A stretch of 33,970 bases of DNA from Lachnospiraceae bacterium (GTDB lineage: Bacteria > Bacillota > Clostridia > Lachnospirales > Lachnospiraceae), in the NCBI GenBank assembly GCA_017964745.1, contig JAGCRJ010000013.1:1-33970 (forward strand). Reading direction: 5' to 3'. The position numbers and the translations under genes are program-made. Below the pieces are notes generated by a model. It saw only the letters and a list, made by a program, of their open reading frames with translations, had not been told where the DNA came from and searched no databases. Positions 24,803 to 31,979 of the stretch are shown piece after piece; position 1 is the stretch's first letter, and the number at the start of each line of letters is the position of its first letter.

Positions 24803-25620
24803 GCGAAGCATACGATAAGCTGCAGACAGCACTAAAAGCCGTCAGGGAAAAGACCGATTTTGTTCCCGACATCGCACTCGTACTCGGATCCGGACTCGGT
24901 GCATATGCCGATTCCATCAGGACTGTTTGCGAGATACCTTACTCCGACCTTCCGGGCTTCCCCGTATCTACCGTACAGGGTCATTCGGGAAAGTTCATAT
25001 TCGGATACGACGGAGATAAGAAGGTCGTATGCATGAAGGGCAGGGTTCATATGTATGAAGGCTATGAGCCTTCCGATGTCGTTATGCCCATCAGGCTTAT
25101 GTACCTTATGGGAGCAAAGATCCTTTTCCTTACAAATGCTGCAGGCGGTATTAACGAAAGCTTCCATCCAGGATGTCTTATGCTGATCGAGGATCAGATA
25201 TCATTCCTTGTAAGAAATCCTCTTATCGGTCCCAATGTTGAGGAGCTCGGAACAAGATTCCCCGATATGACAAGGATCTACGATAAGGATCTATCACAGA
25301 TAATCATCGATAAAGCCGCAGAGCAGAATTCCGAGCTTTTCAAGGGTGTTTATGTTCAGCTGAGCGGTCCTTCATATGAATCGCCTTCGGATGTAAAGGC
25401 TCTCAGGATCCTCGGCGGAAGTGCCGTCGGAATGAGCACCGCCATCGAGGCGATCGCTGCAAGACATGCCGGAATGAAGGTCTGCGGTATATCGGTAATT
25501 TCAAATATGGCTGCCGGTATTACCGGAGAAGAGCTCAATCACGAAGAGGTACAGAAGGCTGCCGATTCGGTCTCAAAGAGATTTGAAGAGCTTGTCAGGG
25601 CATCCATTGCAGCATTCTGA
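24799..25620 (+). CDS. punA: purine nucleoside phosphorylase
   Basis: Phosphorolysis of purine nucleosides to base and (deoxy)ribose 1-phosphate. 273 residues, trimeric PNP (NP-II) type. Motifs: VLGSGLGAYAD (phosphate loop), VQGHSGKFIFG, GRVHMYEGY, FLTNAAGGIN, QLSGPSYESPSDVKALRILGG and GMSTAIEAIAARH. The start overlaps tyrS by four bases (ATGA). It begins the nucleoside-salvage run punA-cdd-amidohydrolase-permease. Confidence 0.96.
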   Translation: MSEAYDKLQTALKAVREKTDFVPDIALVLGSGLGAYADSIRTVCEIPYSDLPGFPVSTVQGHSGKFIFGYDGDKKVVCMKGRVHMYEGYEPSDVVMPIRLMYLMGAKILFLTNAAGGINESFHPGCLMLIEDQISFLVRNPLIGPNVEELGTRFPDMTRIYDKDLSQIIIDKAAEQNSELFKGVYVQLSGPSYESPSDVKALRILGGSAVGMSTAIEAIAARHAGMKVCGISVISNMAAGITGEELNHEEVQKAADSVSKRFEELVRASIAAF

Positions 25621-25643
25621 TCAAACTGTAACGGTAAATCATA

Positions 25644-26066
25644 ATGAATGAAGAAGATATCCAGAACCTGATACTTAATGCATTTGAAGGAAGAACAAAG
25701 TCCTATTGTCCCTATTCGGGATATGCCGTAGGTGCCGCAATCCTCACATCTTCGGGTGAGATCTACAGAGGCTGCAATGTAGAGAATTCATCTTACGGAG
25801 CAACCATATGTGCCGAAAGATGTGCCGCTCTTAAAGCAGTCAGCGAAGGTGACCGTGAGTTCAAAGCCATAGCGATAGTCGGCGGACTTAAAGAGGCATC
25901 GGAATTAACGGATTATGCTTATCCGTGCGGTATATGCAGACAGTTTATCTCCGAATTCGGCGGAAGCGATATGACGGTTATCATTGCCCGCAGTATCGAT
26001 GATAAGAAGGTTTATAAGCTTTCGGAGCTTTTGCCCGAAGCATTCACCGCCGATTCCATCAGATAG
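25644..26066 (+). CDS. cdd: cytidine deaminase
   Basis: Zinc enzyme converting cytidine/deoxycytidine to uridine/deoxyuridine. 140 residues, the homotetrameric type. Zinc ligands are Cys56 (in CAE, with catalytic Glu58) and Cys95/Cys98 in PCGICRQ. The substrate loop GCNVENSSYGATICAER is conserved. The ribosome site is weak, so ATG 25644 is chosen from the family N-terminus. It lies 23 bases after punA and 52 before the amidohydrolase. Confidence 0.96.
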   Translation: MNEEDIQNLILNAFEGRTKSYCPYSGYAVGAAILTSSGEIYRGCNVENSSYGATICAERCAALKAVSEGDREFKAIAIVGGLKEASELTDYAYPCGICRQFISEFGGSDMTVIIARSIDDKKVYKLSELLPEAFTADSIR

Positions 26067-26118
26067 TCCGACTCCTTTCGTGTTCAAGATCTGCGTAAGT
26101 TTATAGAGGTCTTCTTTT

Positions 26119-27402
26119 ATGAATATTCGTCTGTACAACGCAAGAATACTTGATCTTGATGAATCTCACAACGTGAGAAAGGGTGAGGTGCGCGTAAGTG
26201 AAGGTAAGATCGTCGAAGTGATATATGAGGGCGACATAAAGCCCGAAGACAGGATCTTTGACAGGGAGATAGACTGTAAGGGAAATCTTCTGATGAGGGG
26301 CTTTAATGATGCCCACACCCATTCGGCAATGACATTTTTAAGATCACTTGCCGATGACAAGCCGACACCAAACTGGCTTGAGGAAGACATTTTCCCCAAC
26401 GAAGCCAAACTGACCGATGATGATATAGCCGATTTCCAAAGGCTGGCGATAATGGAATATGTATCCGGCGGCATAGTTTCCGCCATGGATATGTATTTAA
26501 GGCCCGATGTGACCGCGCAGGTTTTTGCCGCCGCGGGCATGAGGGCTGTTATTGTTTCGGGACTTAACAATTTCACCTCGTCCATTTCCGAGCTTGAAGA
26601 TCAGTTTGACAGGCTTAACCGATACGATCCCCTTATTTCCTTTAAAGCAGGCATTCATGCCGAATACACTACATCCCGTGAGATTCTTGAAAGCCTTTCC
26701 GGATTTGTCCGTGAAAAGAAAACCGGTGTGTTCTGCCATGCATCGGAGACGGAGAGTGAGGTTTCCGGATGTTTGGAAAGGTACGGACTTACTCCCGTAA
26801 AATTCCTTGCATCACTGGGTCTTTTTGATCACGGCGGAGGCATTTATCACGGAGTTCATGTAACCGATGAGGAGATCGATATCCTCAGGGATAAAGGTAT
26901 TTATACGGTAACAAACCCCGCATCAAACTGTAAGCTTGCAAGCGGCATGGTTCCGCTCAAGAAGCTTTATGAAAGCGGTGTAAAGCTTGCGATAGGCACT
27001 GACGGTCCCGCCAGCAATAACTGCCTTGATATGTTCAGGGAGATGTACCTTGCGAGCGTTCTTTGCAAGATCAGGGAAAAAGATGCCGCAGGAATCGATG
27101 CATCTGTTATACTTGATATGGCCGTTAAGGGAAGTGCCGGATGTATGGGGCTGGAGGATTCCGGACTTATGAAGGCAGGGTGCCCGGCTGATATCATAAT
27201 GGTCGATATGAGCAGGCCCAATATGCAGCCGGTCAACAATATCGTCAAAAACCTTGTTTATTCTGGTCAGACGGCAAATATTAAAATGACAATGGTCTCC
27301 GGACGGATATTGTATTACAATGGAGAATATGATCTGGGATTTGATCCCGAAGAGATAATATTTAAGTGTGGGGAGAGAACTGACAAGATAGTATCCGGCT
27401 AG
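26119..27402 (+). CDS. MtaD/SAH-deaminase-type amidohydrolase
   Basis: Metal-dependent hydrolase of the TRZ/ATZ group of the amidohydrolase superfamily, 427 residues. A beta-sandwich part at the N- and C-termini surrounds a TIM barrel. Metal and catalytic residues: H66xH68 in NDAHTHSAM, His180 in GIHAEYTTS, Glu210 in FCHASETE, His244/His247 in YHGVHVT, and Asp295 in GTDGPASNN. Family members deaminate S-adenosylhomocysteine, 5'-methylthioadenosine or related purines. Placement between nucleoside-salvage genes and a purine permease supports an adenosine-type or guanine-type substrate, which sequence alone cannot decide. AGAGGT at 26105-26110 supports ATG 26119. Confidence 0.88.
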   Translation: MNIRLYNARILDLDESHNVRKGEVRVSEGKIVEVIYEGDIKPEDRIFDREIDCKGNLLMRGFNDAHTHSAMTFLRSLADDKPTPNWLEEDIFPNEAKLTDDDIADFQRLAIMEYVSGGIVSAMDMYLRPDVTAQVFAAAGMRAVIVSGLNNFTSSISELEDQFDRLNRYDPLISFKAGIHAEYTTSREILESLSGFVREKKTGVFCHASETESEVSGCLERYGLTPVKFLASLGLFDHGGGIYHGVHVTDEEIDILRDKGIYTVTNPASNCKLASGMVPLKKLYESGVKLAIGTDGPASNNCLDMFREMYLASVLCKIREKDAAGIDASVILDMAVKGSAGCMGLEDSGLMKAGCPADIIMVDMSRPNMQPVNNIVKNLVYSGQTANIKMTMVSGRILYYNGEYDLGFDPEEIIFKCGERTDKIVSG

Positions 27403-27422
27403 GATAGCAGACGGAAATTATT

Positions 27423-27451
27423 TTCTGTTCTCTATATAAGTATTTTATATT
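27423..27451 (+). promoter_or_regulatory. putative promoter of the purine permease gene
   Basis: TTCTGT (27423-27428) and TATATT (27446-27451) are spaced by 17 bases in the AT-rich 86-base gap before the permease. Overlapping AT-rich hexamers such as TATAAG (27434-27439) make the exact choice uncertain. Confidence 0.45.
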
Positions 27452-27457
27452 ACAAGA

Positions 27458-27474
27458 TTCTCATAAGATGAGAA
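27458..27474 (+). promoter_or_regulatory. hairpin abutting the permease ribosome binding site
   Basis: TTCTCAT (27458-27464) pairs perfectly over seven bases with ATGAGAA (27468-27474) across an AAG loop. The 3' arm runs directly into the ribosome site AAAGGAG (27473-27479). It could tune translation initiation or be a protein-binding palindrome. It is too small for a purine riboswitch. Confidence 0.5.
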
Positions 27475-27488
27475 AGGAGAATTAAAAA

Positions 27489-28853
27489 ATGCTTGAAAAA
27501 TTTTTTAAACTGAAGGAGAACGGCACCGACGTAAAGACAGAGATCATTGCCGGTGTTACAACCTTCATGGCCATGGCTTACATCCTGGCTGTCAATCCCG
27601 ATATTCTTTCCGCTTCGGGAATGCCCAAAGATGCTATTCTCATAGCAACAGCTCTCGCCGCATTCATCGGAACCATGTGCATGGGTCTGATGGCAAATTA
27701 TCCCTTTGCACTTGCTCCCGGCCTCGGACTTAATGCTTACTTTGCATATACGGTCTGTCTCGGAATGGGATATTCATGGCAGTTTGCTCTCTTTGCAGTA
27801 TTTATTGAAGGTCTTATATTCATAGTTCTTTCGGTAACTCCCGTAAGAGAAGCTATCTTCAATGCTATTCCTCTTCAGCTTAAGAAGGGTGTTTCCGTAG
27901 GTATCGGACTCTTCGTTGCATTCATCGGTCTTCAGAACGGTAAGATCGTAGTTGATGACGGTGCTACTCTTGTTACTCTTGTCAGCTTCAGAGACAACTT
28001 TAAGACCATCGGAATCTGGGCACTTCTTACCATTATCGGAATTCTGATCATTGCTATCCTTCATATCAAGAAGGTTAAGGGTGCCATCCTTATCGGTATC
28101 TTTGCTACCTGGATCCTCGGAATAATCTGTGAGCTTATCGGAATCTATGCTCCCGATGCTGAGGCAGGATTCTACTCTGCAATTCCTTCCAATTTTGCAT
28201 CGTTCTCATTTGCATCCATCGGAACCACCTTCGGTGCATGCTTCTCGGGAGCAGCATTTGAGAAATTCAGTGTTCTTAATTTCATAGTCATCATGTTCGC
28301 TTTCCTTTTCGTAGATGTTTTCGATACTCTCGGAACTCTCATCGGATGTGCGGATAAGGCTGACATGCTCGATAAGGATGGAAAGCTTCCCCGTATCCGC
28401 CCCGCGCTTCTTGCTGATGCTATCGCCACCAGCGCAGGCGCAGTTCTCGGAACTTCCACCACTACCACCTTCGTCGAGTCCTCGGCAGGTGTATCCGCAG
28501 GCGGACGTACCGGACTTTCATCCGTGGTTACAGGACTTCTTTTCCTTGTATCACTGATCCTTTCACCTCTTTTCATATCGATCCCCGGATTTGCAACCGC
28601 TCCCGCGCTTGTATTCGTCGGATTCCTTATGATCGGAGCTATTACGGGTATCGATCTCAAGGATCCCACAGAGGCTATTCCCGCATTCCTTTCATTCCTT
28701 GTTATGCCCCTTGTTTACAGCATTTCCGACGGTATCTGCATCGGCGTTATCTCTTATGTTGTAATCAATCTCTGCACCGGCAATTACAAGAAGATCAAGC
28801 CCCTTATGTACATCCTTGCATTACTCTTTATACTTAAGTATATTTTGCTCTGA
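27489..28853 (+). CDS. AzgA/PbuG-type purine (adenine/guanine/hypoxanthine) permease
   Basis: Polytopic NCS2-family (AzgA-like) proton symporter for nucleobases, 454 residues with about 12-14 membrane segments. Family signatures: AGVTTFMAMAYILAVNP near the N-terminus, ANYPFALAPGLGLNAYFAY, and the segment GTSTTTTFVESSAGVSAGGR with TGLSSVVTG. The ATG at 27489 has AAAGGAG at 27473-27479. It follows the purine-active enzymes and closes the salvage cluster, importing bases that PRPP-dependent salvage can use. A strong terminator follows. Which nucleobase is preferred is not visible. Confidence 0.94.
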   Translation: MLEKFFKLKENGTDVKTEIIAGVTTFMAMAYILAVNPDILSASGMPKDAILIATALAAFIGTMCMGLMANYPFALAPGLGLNAYFAYTVCLGMGYSWQFALFAVFIEGLIFIVLSVTPVREAIFNAIPLQLKKGVSVGIGLFVAFIGLQNGKIVVDDGATLVTLVSFRDNFKTIGIWALLTIIGILIIAILHIKKVKGAILIGIFATWILGIICELIGIYAPDAEAGFYSAIPSNFASFSFASIGTTFGACFSGAAFEKFSVLNFIVIMFAFLFVDVFDTLGTLIGCADKADMLDKDGKLPRIRPALLADAIATSAGAVLGTSTTTTFVESSAGVSAGGRTGLSSVVTGLLFLVSLILSPLFISIPGFATAPALVFVGFLMIGAITGIDLKDPTEAIPAFLSFLVMPLVYSISDGICIGVISYVVINLCTGNYKKIKPLMYILALLFILKYILL

Positions 28854-28863
28854 TAACAGCTTT

Positions 28864-28897
28864 TCCCTGCCGGATTTATTTCCGGCAGGGATTTTTT
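28864..28897 (+). terminator. rho-independent terminator after the purine permease
   Basis: CCCTGCCGGA (28865-28874) pairs over 10 bases with TCCGGCAGGG (28881-28890) across a TTTATT loop, with one more T-A pair at the base. Six T follow (28892-28897). The next gene's ATG is only 12 bases downstream. Confidence 0.95.
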
Positions 28898-28909
28898 GCA
28901 TTTTAAAAT

Positions 28910-30595
28910 ATGTACGGAATAGTTTTAGTTGCGATAATCTTAATACTGCTCGCTATAAGCGGATACCGTCTCTCCGAAGAAGAGAAGAGACGGACCGATC
29001 TGTTTATACGTGATTCTTTCGGCAAGGCTTCTTCAAGAAAGCTATCGCAGGGAAGAAAGGATGCTCTTCAAAGACTTCTGGATCTGTCTGCGGCAGCTTC
29101 GGCAGACGGGAACCGGATCGATGAACTTACCTGGTCGGATACCGGAATGGAAGACATATTTCTTCAGATGGACAATTGCCTTTCTGCGCCCGGTGAAGAA
29201 TATCTTTACAAAAAGCTTCATGATGCCGGCAGCTCAGACGGGGAGCTTGAGTTGACCGACAGCATTTCGTCCGAGCTTTACAAGGATGAGAAGCTGAGGG
29301 TAAGCCTCGGCCTTGCATTAAACAGACTTGGATTTGTTAAGGATAAGACACTTCCCGAATACCTTGAGCATATTATTTCTTCGGAAAGATTTCTTAATCC
29401 TTATTTCCATATAATTGCAGACATTTTCTATATTGGCGTAATAGCCGTTCTTTTCTTTAAGCCGCTTATCGGGGCCGTATTTCTTGTTGCACTTATCCTG
29501 GTTCAGATATCATCATACTTTTCACTCAGAAGAACCGCTGAGGAAAGACTGAGCGGTATTACCATGATCATGAGACTGAGCATTATGGATAAGAATCTTC
29601 CTTCTGATGCATCCGGCGAAACGGGAAGGCAGATCTCCGATCTTTTAAAGGATCTCAGAGCCATCAACACCAAGAAGTTTCTTTCGGGATTTGTGCTCAG
29701 TTCCGGTCCCGATTCGGGTAACGGACTTCTTTCTATGCTCCTTACTTATATCAATCTTTTATTTCATTTTGACCTTATAGCTAGTGCTTTTCTTCTGGAC
29801 GGGATCAAAAAGGATAAGGACAGGATACTGTCGGCCTATGAAAAAACAGGCTATCTTGATATGTGTCTCAGCATAGCATCTTACAGGGCATACCTTGAGA
29901 CAAAGGGTTCGTTTTGCAAGCCTGTATTTACCGCAGGGGCTTCAATCTGTATCAAAGAAGGATTCAATCCCCTTATAGAAAAGCCTGTTACAAATGATGC
30001 TTTTTCCGAAGGCGGAGTACTTATAACCGGATCAAATGCGAGCGGTAAATCCACTTATATGAGGATGATCGCAGTAAATGCCATCCTTGCCCAGACAGTT
30101 GCAACATGTCCCGCAAAGGAATACAGGGCATCACACTTCAGGATCTATTCTTCGATAGCGGTCAATGACAGTATTCTCAAGGGTGAAAGTTATTTCATGG
30201 CAGAGATAAAGAGCCTTAAGAGGATCGTTGATGCCGCTGGCTCCGAAGGCAGACCGGTAATATGCTTTATCGATGAGATCCTTCGCGGTACCAATACCTC
30301 CGAGAGAATAGCGGCAGCCTGTGCCGTGCTTAATTATCTGTCAGAGCTTGGTGTCATTACTTTTGCCGCGACTCATGATATCGAGCTTACGACTCTGGTA
30401 TCGGATAAGTATGAAAATGTGCATTTCAGCGAAAATATCACAGACGATGATGTGACGTTTAATTATGTTCTTGAAAAGGGACCCACAAAGAGCAGAAACG
30501 CGATCGCATTGCTTAAAAAGAACGGTTTTCCCGCTTCGGTCACAGGTGAGAGTGAGAAGCTCTGTGCCCGGCTCGATCAAAGAAGCGGTATCTGA
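28910..30595 (+). CDS. membrane-anchored MutS-like ATPase
   Basis: 561 residues. An N-terminal membrane helix (about 3-20) and a central hydrophobic pair (about 165-205) precede a MutS-type lever/clamp helical region and a C-terminal MutS ATPase domain. Walker A is GSNASGKST (about 374-382), Walker B with its neighbour is CFIDEILRGTNTSER (about 451-465), and the switch region is FAATHDIEL. The mismatch-recognition (MutS I) domain is absent, so it is not a classical MutS. It belongs to the poorly characterised MutS-related membrane proteins of Clostridia. The ATG at 28910 has no ribosome site and lies 12 bases after a terminator, yet no later start is convincing. Confidence 0.85.
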   Translation: MYGIVLVAIILILLAISGYRLSEEEKRRTDLFIRDSFGKASSRKLSQGRKDALQRLLDLSAAASADGNRIDELTWSDTGMEDIFLQMDNCLSAPGEEYLYKKLHDAGSSDGELELTDSISSELYKDEKLRVSLGLALNRLGFVKDKTLPEYLEHIISSERFLNPYFHIIADIFYIGVIAVLFFKPLIGAVFLVALILVQISSYFSLRRTAEERLSGITMIMRLSIMDKNLPSDASGETGRQISDLLKDLRAINTKKFLSGFVLSSGPDSGNGLLSMLLTYINLLFHFDLIASAFLLDGIKKDKDRILSAYEKTGYLDMCLSIASYRAYLETKGSFCKPVFTAGASICIKEGFNPLIEKPVTNDAFSEGGVLITGSNASGKSTYMRMIAVNAILAQTVATCPAKEYRASHFRIYSSIAVNDSILKGESYFMAEIKSLKRIVDAAGSEGRPVICFIDEILRGTNTSERIAAACAVLNYLSELGVITFAATHDIELTTLVSDKYENVHFSENITDDDVTFNYVLEKGPTKSRNAIALLKKNGFPASVTGESEKLCARLDQRSGI

Positions 30596-30635
30596 ATATT
30601 TTGGTTTACATAAATCCTCGAAATGCCGTTATTTC

Positions 30636-30664
30636 TTGCGAATTTGGCTCAATAAATGTATACT
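30636..30664 (+). promoter_or_regulatory. promoter of the 63-residue membrane protein gene
   Basis: TTGCGA (30636-30641) and TATACT (30659-30664) with a 17-base spacer, in the 144-base gap after the MutS-like gene. The rest of this gap (30596-30635 and 30665-30724) shows no other convincing element. The expected transcript would have a leader of about 70 bases. Confidence 0.7.
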
Positions 30665-30739
30665 AAATAATGTGTTTTGACGAAACTTACGGTTTTGTTT
30701 TCCACACAATATGCCCGCTTTTTTGAAGGAGGAATTGTT

Positions 30740-30931
30740 ATGGGTCAGGGAATAGTTTTTCTTAATTCGTTCCTGAGCTACCTGCTTCTCATGGTAATAA
30801 TCGTATGCGTTGCAGCACTCGGTTTTATCGTCGGAAGGATCCTGCGGAAGAGAAAAGACAGCAAAACAGGAAATGCCGAGAGCATAGAATCCGTTTCAGA
30901 GAGTTCACCGGGGTCATCCGACAATTCCTAA
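30740..30931 (+). CDS. small single-pass membrane protein of unknown function
   Basis: 63 residues from ATG 30740, chosen because GAAGGAGG (30725-30732) is a near-perfect ribosome site seven bases upstream; a longer frame from TTG 30677 lacks support. One strong membrane helix (about 7-33) is followed by RILRKRKD and a Ser/Glu-rich hydrophilic tail (about 42-63), so the tail is probably cytoplasmic. It stands alone between its own promoter and terminator, a monocistronic unit. I do not recognise a family with a known function. Confidence 0.85.
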   Translation: MGQGIVFLNSFLSYLLLMVIIVCVAALGFIVGRILRKRKDSKTGNAESIESVSESSPGSSDNS

Positions 30932-30941
30932 GGTGATTTTT

Positions 30942-30977
30942 TAAGGATACGTGTAAATCCGTATCCTTATATTTTTT
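30942..30977 (+). terminator. rho-independent terminator after the small membrane protein gene
   Basis: TAAGGATACG (30942-30951) pairs over 10 bases with CGTATCCTTA (30960-30969), loop TGTAAATC, followed by TATTTTTT to 30977. The next gene starts 16 bases later. Confidence 0.88.
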
Positions 30978-30993
30978 ATAGGGTCAGCGGGTT

Positions 30994-31962
30994 TTGAATA
31001 CATATAACAACAAGACCAGGATACTTCTCATTCTGGATATCCTTAAAAAGAATACCGATGAAGATCATGCACTTAAAGCCGCCGATATCATTGAGCGGAT
31101 CAAGTCCGAAGGATTAAAGTGTGACCGCAAGACTCTTTACGACGACATAGCCTCGCTTATCGATGCCGGTGTCGATATCATTCATGAGCCCGGGGGAGGA
31201 TACAAGCTTTTGTCCCGTGATTTTGAGGATGCGGAAGTCAGGCTTCTCATTGATGCCGTGTATTCTTCAAAATTTATTTCGACGCAAAAGACAAAGGTGC
31301 TGGCCGGGAAACTAAAATCACTTACAAGTGAGAGCCAGGCTTCATCAATCACAAGACAGATATATTCATCGGACTCCAAAACTCCCAATGAGGATGTTCT
31401 GTATAATGTCGATTCGCTTTCCCGTGCAATTCAGGATAACAGACAGGTAAGCTTTGAATACCTTGTATGGGGTGCGAACAAAAAGCTTGTCACCAAGGGT
31501 GAAAAACAAAGAATCCTCAGTCCTTGGGCGCTTATCTGGCAGGATCAGAATTATTATCTTATGGCTTACGACGAAGCGGCAGGCAAGATGAAGCATTTCC
31601 GCGTCGACAAGATGAGACAAGTATCCGTTACGGATCAGACCAGAGCGGGAAGAGAAGAGTTCGAAAGCATTGATATGTCCGAATATGTCGAGGAAACCTT
31701 CTCAATGTACGGAGGAAAGCAGGAGACGGTAACTCTTGATTTCCCCGAAGCACTTATCGGTATCGCTTATGACAGGTTCGGAGCGGATGTGACCCAGAGA
31801 CCGGGAGAAAAGGGACGTATCCTTGTAAGGACCAAATGCTATGTCAGCAATCAGTTCTACGGATGGCTGTCCGGCCTCGGCGGAGATGTAAAGCTTGTTT
31901 CTCCCGAGAGCACTGTTAAGTCTTATAAATCTTTTTTAAAGGATCTTATACAAATATATTGA
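30994..31962 (+). CDS. WYL domain HTH transcriptional regulator
   Basis: 322 residues. An N-terminal winged helix (about 1-70; ADIIERIKSEGLKCDRKTLYDDIASL, ending GGGYKLL) is of the DeoR-like type used by WYL regulators. The WYL domain (about 135-215) has RQVSFEYLVWG, ILSPWALIW, then QNYYLMAYD (YYL for WYL) and FRVDKM. The C-terminal WCX extension (about 235-322) follows. WYL domains sense ligands, often nucleic acids or nucleotides. The start is TTG 30994 with only a weak AGCGGG upstream, so it is provisional; no ATG lies nearby. nrdD begins 17 bases after the stop with a good ribosome site, suggesting cotranscription. Confidence 0.88.
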   Translation: MNTYNNKTRILLILDILKKNTDEDHALKAADIIERIKSEGLKCDRKTLYDDIASLIDAGVDIIHEPGGGYKLLSRDFEDAEVRLLIDAVYSSKFISTQKTKVLAGKLKSLTSESQASSITRQIYSSDSKTPNEDVLYNVDSLSRAIQDNRQVSFEYLVWGANKKLVTKGEKQRILSPWALIWQDQNYYLMAYDEAAGKMKHFRVDKMRQVSVTDQTRAGREEFESIDMSEYVEETFSMYGGKQETVTLDFPEALIGIAYDRFGADVTQRPGEKGRILVRTKCYVSNQFYGWLSGLGGDVKLVSPESTVKSYKSFLKDLIQIY

Positions 31963-31979
31963 TTATTCCGGAGTGAAAA

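Noticed and set aside
27403..27488. Purine riboswitch before the purine permease
   Set aside because: The gap is only 86 bases and I cannot find the conserved three-way junction with its two pairing loops.
30677..30739. TTG start giving an 84-residue version of the small membrane protein
   Set aside because: The near-perfect ribosome site at 30725-30732 points to the ATG at 30740, and the extra residues look like random translation of the leader.
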